Assembly (NCBI RefSeq): GCF_048544455.1 | Contig: NC_133528.1 | Location: 46,398,002-46,462,001 of the forward strand | Direction of reading: 5' to 3' | Length of the DNA: 64,000 nt | DNA from: Silene latifolia | Lineage: Eukaryota > Streptophyta > Magnoliopsida > Caryophyllales > Caryophyllaceae | In this document: in pieces, positions 42,262 through 57,200 of the stretch | How positions within the stretch are numbered: the first letter of the stretch is position 1 | Layout: each line of letters starts with the position of its first letter | Program-made: the position numbers and the translations under genes | Notes under the pieces: generated by a model | Told to the model about the DNA's origin: nothing | The model's database searches: none | Seen by the model: only the letters and a program-made list of their open reading frames with translations

Positions 42262-45200
42262 GTGGTTATCTTTGACATGCGGTGGTGATGAGGATAATGA
42301 AAAGATATAGCTAGGATTTAGTATTAGTGAGTTACAAGGACGTAACATTTATCTTAAGAGGAGTAGGATGCGATAAAAGAGATTTTGATGGGTGTGCATA
42401 TGGTAATATATTTGGAAGTTTGAGTCTTGATGTCGAATAAAAGATTGATTCGTGTTGTGGTTGATTTTGTTAAAGGTCATGGTCGTGCTTGTAGTAGTGT
42501 GATGCTTCGGAGTGTGAGAATATTTTATATAGTGCTGACAGTTGGATGATGATGTATATAAGTTCTATAGTGTTGACTGTTGGAGGATGAGGTTATGAGT
42601 GTGAGTAAACTTCGAGGACGAAGTTCCTTTTAAGGGTGGTAGAATGTAACATTCCGTTTGATGTTTGTGAATGTCTTGATATTGGATTTTCTAATGGATA
42701 ATATGTTACGGAGCTAGCAGCGTTTGTGGATAGTAGTTGGTGGTGTTGGGAGTTGGTGTCGAGAGAGAATATGATGTAGTTGATACGATATCGTGAGACA
42801 TATTGTAGAGGTAAGTATAGTTGGTGGAGTTGGTGTTAAGAGTTCATGTGTTATAGGGTGAGGTTTTGTTTTGAGTCTTAGTTGCGTTGTTGTATCTTAG
42901 TCAAGTTGGTAGGTTTGCTTTTATGTATGGGTTGAACTTCGGGGACGAAGTTCTTTTTAAGGAGGGAAGACTGTAATACTACGGTTTTATGAGTCTCTGG
43001 GTACTCTATCGAGTAGGCCTTACTCTGTCGAGTAAGGGTGTGTTGCATTTTAAAAATAGTTTCGACTGTTGGGTACTCGATCGAGTAACCTTGATACTCG
43101 ATCGAGTAAGGGGGCACTCGATCGAGTACCTCAGCTACTCGATCGAGTAGCCGGTTTACGGGGTGATGATTTGTCAGGTTTTGTTAATAATGCGATTAGG
43201 TATATAATTACTTCCGTCACTTTTCTTTAAACACTTTTATAACCTAATTGCTTTCAAAAGAGAAAACAAACTACGTTCTTCGCATCAATCGCATTGTTGG
43301 CAAATCCCGGAGCTTGGAAGGTCGGATTTTACCTTTCTTTGTACCTTTGTGATCCTTGCGTCGAGGGTAAGATCTACGTACCATTTTTATAGTGTTTCGT
43401 TAAAGTTGGTTAAACCCTAATATTGGGATTTGGAGGTTTTGTTGTATTTCGTGATTGGTAGTGATTATATGTTTGTATGTTAGGAGGAGGATTCGTAGAA
43501 GAAGCCTTTTGATATCAGCTGTTGAGACCGTCTGATTGTGTTGCTTTCCAGGTAGGGTTTCCCTACTCAGTATTAGTCCCATAATGCATTGTTGGTGTTG
43601 TGTAATTGCTAATTATTATCGTATTGGTTTTATGACGGTTGTTGATTGATTGCTGTTGATGGTTGTGATTGTTTGTCTCTGGTTCTCGAGATGCGTTCTC
43701 GGCTGAGTGGAGTCACTTGCGGGAGTGGCTTCACGCCCTAGTTTCGCCCTCCGTGGAACCCGCCACGGGAGGGGATGTGCACATTAATGGGACAGGGTTA
43801 TCGCTCGGTATGATGAGCGGGGATTTGGTGGGTACGGCTGCGGTCCCCCACTGGCAGGGTTGGTCCAGTGGACAGTCGGTGACGGAGATTGATTGGTGTG
43901 GGTGTGATTGTGTGTGTGACCGTTTGAGCTGCTTGTTTACTGTGTTGTTGGTTATATAAATTGTGTGATTAATACTGACCCCGTTTAATGTTTTAAAAAC
44001 CGTGGTGATCCATTCGGGGGTGGTGACCAGTTATTGAGCAGGTATGATATGACGCGTATGGGATAGCTGGGATGAGTCATCACGTGGCAGTTAGAAGTCT
44101 TCCGCTGTGTCAGACGATGTTTTATAGCTTTGATAGTTTTAACAGTAGACCGTCTGAGAGTCCTGTATTTCTTTTTATCAGTTTTGGAGTTGGTATGTAA
44201 TCACTTTAAATATTATTTACTTTTAAGTATGTTTCGTTATTGTCTTATGATTATCATTGCCTCGGAAAACCGAGATGGTAGCACTTCCATGCCCTAAGTG
44301 GTCCTGGTAAGGCACTTGGAGTATGGGGGTGTTACACCTATGAGGTAAGGTGCCTTCTTGCAAGGCAAGGTGGGGCATGCCAAAATGTTGTTGCATCCAA
44401 CATTAAGCACATAAACAAATCAAAGGATGCATTGACAAAAAGAATGACCACTTTCCTCATCTAACTAGCGGAAACTAACTATAAGGGGAAACAAATCTAA
44501 GGATACACACTCCATTATAGATATTTTATTAGTTCTACAAACTACTATGTCTAAGAGGATACAAACAAATCACCTCCAGGTAAAGTCAAACTAGGCTACT
44601 TTTGTCCACAATCACTAAAAGCTTTCGTCAAGGGCGATCGGATGAGATGGATTGATGATCCCTATGATCTTAGTGGCATATGTCATGACAAATCTCGAAT
44701 TTTTCACAATAATAAAGGTCAAGGATCATCCCTTCCCCAACAAGGTGGCATAATTAACAACAATATTTTTGGGAATGAAATGCTCAAGTCATTATATAAA
44801 AATGGATTTGATTAGCATTCAAAACTTGACCTCATTCAACTTTCACATTCAAAAATTTGAGATGGGGTTTATTCCTCGCGTGCTAGTATCCTTTGCTTTC
44901 GTCAATCGCTTATTAACAATCGATTAACCTCTAGACAATAGCTTTTCGGGGTGATAGTCACTCTATCTTTGGTCACGACCGAATTCACACCATTATGGGG
45001 GCTCAATTCAATGAATCCCATCCAAAGACATCGAAGTGGTACGCCTCCATCAAAACAACTTACTTTCGTAACATTTCAAAATAATTTGAGGTTCCCTTGG
45101 CAATTTAAACGATTCCACAACACAAAATCGTTGAAATGAGCACTTCAAGCTTATTCATGAAAATGTATTTTTGGTTGTCAAGCCACCAAGTCAATCAAGC

Positions 45201-48200
45201 TCACCTAGACAAGTTAACCAAGTCCATATCACGTCATAGGATTGGATGTGTGACTCACATGCAAACCTTTGACTAGACCTTTGTTCATGGGACAAAAGAT
45301 ACTAGTATAACACTACCCAGGGTGTCTTAAATCTATTCTTGTAGACAAAGTCTTTAAGAAAAAGAGTATCTATGATGGCACATGTACACTTGTCAAGTTT
45401 CCTAATTAGGCATTTCAAAACTTTTGCATAAATGCTACTACATGCCATGGTGCAACTAACATATATACAAGTCTAATTCAAATGCAACTATCAAGCTAAA
45501 TTTCATACAATCTAAATGCAAGCTCCTAACAACACATAGGCACAAAAACTCCACAACATCCTCATAAACGTATGGTCTACCCTCCATATAAATAAAAAGA
45601 AATGGAAGGGAGAAAGGGGTTAAAACGATCATGCCATGCGGTCTTCCTATTCTCTTAGGATATGCTTCAAATGGAGTGTTGTACCTATATTAGAAGAGAA
45701 CAATACACACAAGTATATACAATTCTACACTACTAAAGTAAAGAACGTGTTTTTGCCTTTTGAGATTTTTTAAATTTTTATGTGTTTTGGTTTTTATAAA
45801 ATTAAAGACATATGTTTGAGATTTTTCTAAATTTGCAAATTTTTATATGTTTTTTGGAATATAAATTCCCATCCCCCACTTTATTTTGGACATTGTCCTC
45901 AATGTACATGGTAGGAGTCTGAAATAAAAAGAAAAGACATGTTTTTCTATTTTTAAATATTGAAAATTGAAATACAGATGCAAGATGCAATGCAATGCAT
46001 GATATGGATGAATGCATGCTCTAAGTAGATGCAACTATCTAGATGACATATATTACAAATGATGGAACTACACTAAGTTAATTTAAAGTGATGCATGTTC
46101 TATTAATTGGGAAGCTAATTTAAATTAGCTTGGATTACTTATGATCAAACCTCCCCAAACCGAATTAAACACTATTGCAAGTGTAGGACGAAAGGGATTT
46201 GGTCATGAGTGACCACGCATTAATGCAAGATGTAATTAACTAAATGCAACTAACTATATGTACTACCTAATGCAAATGTGATATGAAATATATTACAATT
46301 ACAAATACAAATCTAGGCTATATGATCAACTATGTTGTATGAATTATCTATATGGATGCAAGATGAATGTATACATATAACTAAATGCAAGTGTAGATGA
46401 GAATGATAAGTAAACTATAGTGCAAGCTAACCTAAGATATAATACAATGTAAACTATACATGAGAGAGAGGAGCGGAGGTATCATACAATTGTCGTTCAC
46501 CATGGCTAAGAGTCTCTAGCCGCCAAAATCACAATCATCATCATCATAGTTGTTGTAATCCCCAAAATCCCTTACTTGATTTCCTTGGTCCACTTGTTAA
46601 CCTTGGTTGCCTTGATTGCCTTGGTTCGGGAATAAGAGCTGCGGTTGTGCCCAAGAAGGCAAGAGTCTATTCGGGTCAATATACCCTTTTTGGGCCATGA
46701 AGTAGTAGGGAGGGTGGCCAAGTAGTTATCAACATGCCCCCGGTGCACCCCGATTTCGACGTGTTTCATCATCCCCATCAAGGTTTCCATAATTGGGGGT
46801 TTATTTAGATAGTGTGGGACGTAGGGTTGGTGGGCATTAGGGTAGGGTGGTATAGGCACATGTTGGACCATATAGTTATATGATTTGTTTTGATAATGAC
46901 AAGTGTTCTTTATAATGTATATACTCTTTGCGCATAATCGTTTGTTAGTCTTTGTTAGATTGAATAAAGGTTACAATAATAGCAAGCAATGTTATAGTAT
47001 CCATGGTTATAACTTTGAAGATTTGTGAAGCATCATTGAAGTAATGTTATAGCTGCTTGAGCTATAATATTGAAGATTCCTAAAGCATCATTGTGACTAG
47101 TTCAATCACAAGTATGATGATCACTCAAGCAAAAGGCATGATCAAGTCTATAAGAAGCTCAAGATGAACAGCTTATGATCAAGATGAAGAGATGATCCTA
47201 TTACTGAAGATCTCCAGGAAGATTAGCTAGTATAGGATATCATCTAATAACCTTTGGAAGTAATATTGGGAAGGTAAAGTTATAGCTATTTCACCTATAA
47301 CTTTACTTACCAAGCTTAATGTAATAGTCACTTATTCTATAATTTTAGGTTGCATTTTGAAGGCACGATTTTAAGGTTTTATAATCAATTTTCAAAAGCT
47401 CAAATCATTTATATATTTTCGAAAATATGTGTGTGTATGATTGAGATGAGTTACGGGTACAATTAGGTTGAATAATTTATATGTATCCTATTGGTTAGTA
47501 AAACGACTTATGAGTCTTCATGCTACCTAGTATTTGCTAAATTGTCCAAACACATACCCTAAATCCACACTCCTTATTTCGACTAGGGTTTCGAATGAGT
47601 TGGGCTTATGAGCCGTCTCTCATATCGAGTATACTCCTTGCATAAGTAATCTACTAGGTTAAATCTAGAATAGATTGTCATAGGATATTTTTATCTTAAA
47701 CAATTATTTAGATTTATCCTATTTACTTAATTGAAATATTTTGTGGATTAATTTAAGGGAAGAGAAGATTTGTTTCTTATGAAACAAATCATCATGCCTC
47801 ACGGCACTATTAGGGTTTCGATCAAACCTTAGTTGTCTACTCTACTATATATACACATGTGCTTCATTATTTCAAATTAACTTTTCGCAATATTAAAATT
47901 ATTTTGCAAATAAATCGAGTTAAATTCTTTTTTTTTTTTTGGTTAAATGTGAGCTTTTGTATTAAAATAGAAAACCATTACATGATAGTACTTTCATAGT
48001 AAACTATTGAGATAGTCTACATCATTATATGAGATGAATATTTAACATTGCTAACTAATCTCTATCCTTCAAAGCACCTATTCTATCAATCTTTTGAATG
48101 ACACGTTAATGTACTTGTGCTGTAATTTCTTTGACTAATATATAAGGCCTCTTCACTCTATGTTCCAGCCTGCAAACATTTCTTGTATTCCATATGTTAT

Positions 48201-51200
48201 ACCAGATTGCCATCTTAGCCATCCTACAGGTTTTAACCTGAGTCTGGGAATAACCAACTCTACCATTGAGAGTAAGATGCAACCAATGTTCTACCCCTGC
48301 AATCACCCTTGAACTGTAAGCACAGTCATTGAACAAGTGTTCATGTGATTCTACAGTATTTTCACACAACAAGCACCTATCAGTGAGACAGACTCCAAAC
48401 TGTGCTAGCTTAACTCGAGTATTCAAAGCTTTCCTTTGAATCAGCCAACCAATAAACGCCTGCTTAGATATATTCCACGGATCCCAAACTTCCTTGTACC
48501 ATTGGACAGGGGGGTGTGTTCCCTGTAACCAACAGTATCCAGACTTGACAGTATAACCAATAATAGTAGGTTGCATCCCCCAGTGATTACCCTGATAACC
48601 ACCAGACAGCAGCTCCCTAGTTTTACATATGTTCCTCCAGTTCCAGTTAGCATCTGGAGGTGGTTGATAACTAGACCAATCAGCTCCTTTTAGATACACA
48701 TGATCAATCCACAAGACCCACAATCTATCAGCTTTGGTATATAGCCAATGCACCAGCTTCCCCACACTAGCAACATTCCACACCCCAGCATTTTTAATCC
48801 TCAAACCACCTTCTTTCTTCGTGTAACAGATATCAGACCAAGCAACCAAAGGGGACCTGTTATAGTCAGTGCCACTTTCCCACAAAAAATTTCGACAAAT
48901 AGCTTCAATTTGATGGATCACACACTTAGGTATTAGGAAAATAGATGCCCAGTAATTGTGCAAGGTATTTAGCACAGAGTTAATAAGTACTAGCCTCCCT
49001 GCATAACTAAGCTTCCTTGCCCCAATACCTCTGATTTTCCTAACAATTTTATCAGTGAGAACTCTGCAATCCTTCCTTAGTAATCTTCCAGATTGAATTG
49101 GGACTCCCAAATACTTAAAAGGCAAAGTACCCTCTTGAAATCCTGAGACTTGAATAATATCATCTTTCAAGCTAGTAGGCACCCCATTGAACACAACTTT
49201 AGATTTGGCAGCATTAACTTTCAAACCAGAAGCTGTAGAAAAGGTAGCTATAACTCTAAGGAGCAACATGATAGACTGAGTGTCTCCTTTGCAAAACATC
49301 AGAAGATCATCAGCAAATAGAAGATGATTCAGCTTGAGACTCTTACATAAAGGATGATACCTAAAGTACCACTTATCAGGTGCATAATTCATAATTCTTG
49401 TAAGATACTCCATACAAATACAAAATAAGAGAGGAGAAAGAGAATCCCCTTCCTCAGACCTTTTTTCCCAGGAAAATAACCAAAATGAGTTCCATTAAGG
49501 TTTAAAGTATAAGTAGGAGTAGTAAGGCAAACCATGATCAGTTGTTGGAATTTTATTAGAAATTTAAGAGTTGTAAGCAACTGATCCACAAACTTCCATT
49601 CTATTGTGTCATAAGCCTTCTGCAAATCTAGTTTAAACATGCACCTAGGAGATGTCATACCCCTATTATACAGTCTAACTAGATCCTGGCATATCAGGAT
49701 GTTTTCAAGTATGCTCCTTCCCTTAACAAATGCTCCTTGATTCCTGCTAATGATGTCAGGAAGGATCAAAGCAAGCCTAGCACAAATAAGTTTTGAAATG
49801 GTTTTGTAAATCACATTACAACAAGAAATAGGTCAATAGTGCTTGACAGTGGTTGGTCTTTCCATCTTTGGGATAAGAGTGATAATGGTAGAGTTAATCT
49901 AAGACAAGAGTTTGCCAGAATCAAAGAAATTTATCGCTGCTGCACAAATCTCATCTCTTATAATATCCCAAGCATCCCTAAAGAATTTACTACCATAACC
50001 ATCAGGTCCAGGAGATTTCCCTTTAGGGATACTAAACAAACAATGCTTGACCTCTTTAGCTGTAACAGGTTTAATCAGAATGTTCCAGTGCTCAACAGTG
50101 CAACAAGCTCCTTGTCTCACTACAGTCTGATTCACTCTGTTAGTCACGGTATGAGACCCTAAGAGGTTCTGATAATAAGTTAAGAAAGCAGCCTAAATAG
50201 ATTCTCCATCAGTACGTAAAAGTCCATCCATATCTTCAATTTGGAACACTTTATTTAGGTGAATTCTTTTCTTAATAGCATGATGAAAGTAATTAGTATT
50301 CAGATCACCTTCCAAGGACCACTGAATTTTGGCTTTTTGAATCAAAAAACTATCTCTGGATGAGATAAGTTCTCTTAGGTCCTGAGCCATATCCATTTCC
50401 TGCTGCAATAAATCAGGATCACCAGGGTTATCAACCATCAACTTCTAAATATTCTCAAGGGCCAGAGCTGCAATATTAGTGCTATTTTCTATATCAGAGA
50501 AACAACTCATATTCAGACACTTCAAAGCAGGCTTCAAAGCTTTTAATTTCTTAATGAAGGAGAACATTCTGGGGCCTTGAAACTTGAGACTCCACACAGT
50601 CCTCAAAATATCTTTAAACTGACTAGCAGATCCCCACATATTGAAGTACTTGAAGTTTTTCTTGCAACCCAAAGTAGTTTGTTTAGCCAACACAGTACAG
50701 GGGCAATGGTCAAACAAGCCTTCAGGGTGAAAGTGTGCATAACTATCATCAAACCCATCCAACCATGCTTGATTTCCCATTGCCCTATCCAACCTACTAT
50801 AGACTCTATTAGAAGGATTTTGTTTATTAGACCAAGTAAACAAAGCTCCAGTTGAAGGTATATCTTCCATGCCACAAATAGAAACACAATCCTGGAAATG
50901 TGCCATTTCAGCATCAGTTGTACTACCCCTAATCTCTCCACTGGTGACATAACAGTATTGAAATCCCCTAACCACAACCAAGGATCAATACAGTTAAGGG
51001 AAATCTCCTTCAGAGTATTCCATAAAGCCACCCTTTCCTCTAAATCATTAAAAGCATATATCATTGTAAGCTGGAAGGTCTTATTATTAACTCTAGAACA
51101 TACTACCATATGGATATGCTCAGCACTGTAGGAAATAAAATTAACATCAAAACAATCAGGTTTCCACATTATCCAAATTCTACCTCCTCTATGCCAACTG

Positions 51201-54200
51201 CAGTTAGTGGAAATGCTCCATCCATCACAAATTGAAGTATTTTTATTCATTAAAGATCCAGGTTTCAGTTTAGTTTCTAATAAGCCAAACAAGCCTACCC
51301 CATTATTGTGCATAAACCATTTAACCACTTTCTGCTTATTCAGGTCATTTAGACCCCTCACGTTCTAAAATCATATACTATGCATTGAGAGTGCCTCCAG
51401 GAGGGTCCTTTCCACTCTCTACTACCCCCTGGAAGCATTAGAGTTGTTTAGTGCATCTAGAAAGAGTACTTGCTAAATTTGGCAGAGAGTCTCACCCCCA
51501 CCATAGTCTCCTGCCTATTCAACCTCATGATATTTTTTGCTGAAGTAGACTGTATGGGAACAGATCTAACAGTATGTGGAGGAGGAAAATTGGTTGGAGT
51601 TAGTATGGGAGAGGTGGTCGCAGGTTCTACCACTGCATCTTGAACCATACGTGTCTTAAATGGCCTCCAAACTTGATTCTATTGCTGTTTAGGCTTAGGA
51701 ATTTGTTTAACAGGTTTCTTGCACTGTGCAGCATTATGCCCAATCCCATTACAGCTGGTACATGAGATAGGTTTCCAGTCATACTCAATAGGCACAAAAA
51801 CCATATGCCCAGACTCATCCAAAAACTTGACTTTGGCAGGTAGACTCTGATCCATGGACAATTCCACCATAACCCTAGCATAGCTTAAACGAGTTTTACC
51901 ATGAGTCTCTTGGTCCTTCTTAACAAACTTACCCACCAAACCTGTAATTGCTGGTAAACAACTCCCCTAAAATTTCAGAGGAATGTTAAAATGTTTCACC
52001 CATACAGGAACAACATCAACTTTTGCCTTAACAAGCTCCATATCCACAGTCCATGGCTTAATAACAAGAGGTTCATTGTCATAAAGATAGTAACCAGAGT
52101 GTAACAAGGCCTCCCTATCCTCATTTTTAGTAAATCTAACAATAAAGACCCCATTGTCGAGAAACGAAACTCTTTCAACCCCAAACCTACCCCAGACATG
52201 ATAAATATAATCCTCTACCATTGCCCAGAAAGGGTTTGCACCCAAAATGTAACACATAACAGAATGAGACCAAAATTCTACCTCTGTTTTGATATCATCA
52301 TGGGTAAACTGTAAGAGCTCTTCAGGTACTTCCTTGTCATGGATTGTTGGCATAACTGGGATGCCATTTCCTTCATGGTGAAGTATCCAATCTTCCTGTA
52401 GCTCACCATCATCCTCAGTGACTTCCTGCACTTCATCTTTAGGGAGCTGTAAGACAGGGAAACCCTGAATATCGTGCATAGACCGAGTTTTCCTTGCATC
52501 AAAAGATGATGGAGCCTTAAAGGTAGTAACCTTCGGACGTTCATGACTCCTACCACTGATAGTAACATGTTTTTGTGATTTTTGAGCATTTTTCAGTGAA
52601 GAAGATGAAGTTATTAAAGGAGAAAAATGATTTTGCGTTGCTTTAACAGCCGTCATTGTTAACTTTTAGGTTAGAATTTTAGAGCTTTCTCTCTCTAGCT
52701 TTCTCTCTCAATGTTAACTTTGTTTTTTCGAAAGTTAAATTCTTAATCAAGTAAACACTTAGAAGAAAAAGCAAATTGTGATGATGGGTGCCAGGCAGGG
52801 ACTTGGTAAGAATATCAGCTGGCTGAACAGTAGTAGGGATGTAGGATAAAGTAATCAAACTAGCCTGCAGCTGCTCTCTCACAAAGTGGCAATCAAGATC
52901 AATGTGTTTGGTCCTCTCATGGAAGACTGGGTTCTTGGCAATGTGAATATCGGCTTGACTGTCACACTTGATAGGAATAGACATGTAGATACCCAGTATC
53001 TGCTGAGACTCCAACAAACACCCAATGATTATCGGACTATAACATGCTTTGGAATCGCGGCGTTTGATCGACAGTTTGTGTACAACTTTACGTCGGAAAA
53101 CTTAAAACGATTTCGAAAATAAAGCATTTCATAACATTTCAAAAATACCTGGAGTGTTTAATGAACGACGACGGGGTCGCAATGACACTAACTAGAATGA
53201 AAACCAACATCGGACCAAAAACCGACTCAAAAATTCAAATCCTGACTCCAACAACGAGTCAAACCGAGTCAACAACAAAAACAAACATTCAAAACCTTCT
53301 ATGCTAAGATTTCCCGGATTTATGAATGGTCAAGTACCAAACATATGACTACAAATCCTAGGATAGAACAAATTATGATTGCTCTTGTGTGAAAGCGACA
53401 AGACAACTCGAAGACCTGCGACGTGCAGGTGGCCACGTCACTCAAAACTCACACAACCACTCATTCTCCTATAAATACCCCTCAAATGCCCACATTTGAG
53501 AACTCACGCGAGTGTCCGCCCCCTCTTTTCTCCCTTAAAATTCTCGACTCGACTTCTTAAGTCACAATCCGACGCGTATTTACGACCTACCGATCGTAAA
53601 TACAAGCCTTACACATTGTTTGGTACCGTCATCGTGCATTAAATCACTTGACCGACCACTTCGACCACTACACCGTCACTAATCTTAAAACACTCTTTTT
53701 TACTTACCAAAACGATTTTAAACCGAGTTTTTTCCGACCAAACGAGTTGTTACGCTTACGTCGGTCACTCGCCATAACCAAACATGTAAGTATGAGGGTG
53801 TAAAAATCCTTCTTTCATCATGTTTTTATTTGTTTCATGACTATAACATGCTAAAACATGCTTAACATGAACCAAAACATGGAATAAACGAGCCAAAGCT
53901 GATTTTTGGCCTGAGACAGAAGCCCCTTGGTTCGCCGGTTTGCCCGCGCCTCAATGGGGTGTCCAGGTCAGAAATCAACCGTGTTTGTTCTCGTCATTTC
54001 CCTTTAATTCATTTCCATATTTACAACCGGTTTTTATTATTTCAAATATTTTCGAACCCTTTTATTTCATTTTATTTGTTTTAACCATAAAACATCTTTT
54101 CACCCTTGGTTCCTCATACCATGACGGTTAAATCCGTGTTTCGGTGATAATATTTGGTTAATAACATTTAAAAGGTATTTTAAAACCTTTTATTTCATTT

Positions 54201-57200
54201 TTGGGAGGTATTTTAAAGCCTTTCATCATTTCTTTACATTTTCAAAACAAGCATATTAGTCACCAACACAGAGTTATCCTTGGTTCTACATACCATGCTG
54301 GATGTTAACCCGGGTACGATGATGAGTATCGAATAATTACATTCAAATGAACTTAAAACAATTAGTTCATAATCATTTTCAAAACTATTCATGTCAAGTT
54401 TGTCCAAAGTCGAACCCGACACTGAATATCATCAAATAATGATGATTATTCGAGTCCCGTTCCTCAAATCAAATCGGGTCAAATAATGATGAATATTCGA
54501 GTTCCGTTCCTCAAATCAGTTGACTATTTGCTCATTCAAAATCATATTTGCAAATTGTTTTACTAAGACAAATGGATCACGTTATGCACCATAAACCTAA
54601 AACGGTAAATGGATGTTTAATTTCCATCTTACATGCAAATCAAGCATAAATCCAACTCGACATCTTATACTTGATGCTTGGATTAAATCAGCCGACTTAG
54701 AAAGCTCTCACATGTTAGTTTTAAATTATTGGATGCGCATTCATGCATTTAAACCGTTTTATCGACTTTTGCATTCAACCAACCAAGATCGATCAGTAGA
54801 GGCCGCTACCGCGGGCGGGATTGGGTGTCTGATTAAAGGGCTTCCTAATACGTACCTTCACCTCTTACTCAGAAACTTTGGATAGTGGATGACCTTATCC
54901 AGGGCGTACGAGAGTCATTCTAGAGATAGGATGCTAAAGAGGGACGATTTCCTTATCTTTAGTACCTATGTCAAACGCTGCTTTGTGCTTCGATTTGACC
55001 GAGGTATAAAGTTGATTTCGAACGGGTTCCAAGCATCCCATAAATGCTTGGTGGCGACTCCGAACATCTCTAATCGTTTTGATACTCTTACCGAGACGAA
55101 ACCGACCGATCTAAAATGATCCGGTCGAAAGCATTTTGACGCCGCCGAGCGTGGCTTTCAAAAAGACCGCTGCACGTCCGCAGATCGAACAGGACCTGCA
55201 GGTGGGCCATGTCCACAGATTGGCGACTCCGCTGGGGAAAACTAGGACACTTGTGTCTTTGTGATCCCTAGATGGTGAGACTCGAACGAGGTCTTGGTTG
55301 GAATGCATTAAATGATATTACGGTCACGGTCGGGTTACTTGTCCGGGCCCACAGCCTAACCTTCATCGACCAATTGTCTCGTCTTGTCGGCGTGAGTTTT
55401 CTCAGCCCCGTGTTTCGAATCCCGATTGAGTCAAGCATACCGTTGACGTTGCACATTTCTGTTTCGTCAAAGAGCTTTCATCACTTTCGAGCACGAGGCT
55501 AGGGCACCCTCCTTACACATTTTGTTTGGATTGGTATCCCTCTCGCAAATCGGGGTTTGATTGCTTGGTGTGTAACCCACCCTTCTAAGCCAAAACCCGT
55601 GTCAGCATAATGCATAATATAATGAATTGTGAGTTCTTATGTGCTACTTGATCATAAGTCCTTCCGTGTCATTTTTTAAATCTTTAAAAAAAAAACAACT
55701 TTTTGCGCCGTTATAATGGCCATTTCAAACCTCGGTCTTTCGCCGACCGTTGCACGCCTTTCTAGGCCATCGTAATGACGATTTTCAAACCCGGTTCTTT
55801 ACAACCATTTTAACACGCCTTTCTAGGCCGTCGTAATGACGATTTTCAAACCCGGTTCTTTACAACCATTTTAACACGCCTTTCTAGGCCGTCGTAATGA
55901 CGATTTTCAAACCCGGTTTTTTAATACCATTTTAACACGCCTTTCTAGGCCGTCGTAATGACGATTTTCAAACCCAGTTTTTTCAACCATTTCAACACGC
56001 CTTTCTAGGCCGTCGTAATGACGATTTTCAAACTCGGTTTTCTACAACCATTTTAAATTACCTTTTTACGCCGTTATAATCGCCGCGTCTAGACACGGAT
56101 TTTACCCCGTTTCGCGCCGACAATGGCTCTTTCAAAACCCGAGAAAAGCACACACCCTTTTCTCGAGACACTTTCGAGATCCCGAGGACCATGCACCATC
56201 CCCGAGACCTCTTCAAACTTTCCAAACTTGATTTTCAAAACATACAATTTTGAATTTCAAAACCGTCTTGGGAGGCAATACACTGTTTTCCGAGCCGATT
56301 CAAACTCAAAACCGTCTTTTGAAAATAAACTCAAGACAACCCTTTCAACTGACCGACTTACGGAGATCTCTATCTTCGGAAGCCGTCCGCAAAGTGACAA
56401 ATGAATCTTTTTGAAAATTTCTATTTTCGAAAACTTCAGTCCACCATTCCAATTCCGCCTCGTGTCTATCGAGTCGAAGCAAACATAATTATGGGTCTTT
56501 ACTTATGAGTCGTCTCACCACGAGATTCGTCCAATGGCATCACGCCGTTACATTGGACACGTGTTAAAAGTTCGGTCAACACCGTCACGTCATAAATCGA
56601 GTCAGCACCGAGGTACCACGCATGGTCATCCTCGTTCTGTTGAGTCTGATCTTTGTCTCTTCCGTGTGTTGTCTGCGTTCAGTCTTTGAACCGTGTCGGA
56701 TTGAGTTTTTAATGTGAGCCGTTTTTCTGCCTCAGAGCCATGGCCTCGTCTTCAGCTTCGTCCAACAACAATGATAACAACAGAGATGTCACGACCGATC
56801 ACCTAGCCAGCCTGCTCACTGCTCTTAAGGTCACCTTGGATCGCTTTGAGACCCGTATCGAAGCCCTGGAAAAGAAGGAAGCTGGAGAACATAATACTCC
56901 ACCTCTGACTGAAACTGAGAAGAGGCTAAAGCTCTTGGAAGAACAGCTCCTAGCACGGGGTAACAATATCCATCTTGAGAACAACCGAAGGTTCGAACCT
57001 GTTGGGGATCAATTACCTGACAACTTTACCCTGACTGATGTACCTAAGTTCAAAGGAGTGGAGGACCCGCTCAATCATATCCGTGCCTTCAAAGACTATA
57101 TGGCGATCAAAAGGGGTCAAACAGGAACTCTTCACCTGGATCTTCCCATCATCCTTGGAACCGATCCCTCGTCAGTGGTGCTACTCCCTCGACCCGAAGA

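Larger units (their letters stand above)
26100..44336 (+). mobile_element. Large non-autonomous chromovirus-like LTR element (18.2 kb incl. nested copia)
   Basis: Flanked by an exact 5-bp target duplication cctat (26095-26099 and 44337-44341), with TGTAATAC...GTGTTACA ends. The 3' LTR is 1365 bp; the 5' LTR keeps only its first 948 bp. Without the nested SIRE element the body is about 6.5 kb. The 3' junction, a hairpin AACTTCG-GGGA-CGAAGTT followed by a polypurine run, is typical of Tekay/Del-type chromoviruses. No gag or pol motif is visible in any frame of 27048-30570 or 42262-42971, so it is best classed as a non-autonomous (LARD-like) relative. The primer binding site is absent together with the 3' part of the 5' LTR. 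Confidence 0.85.
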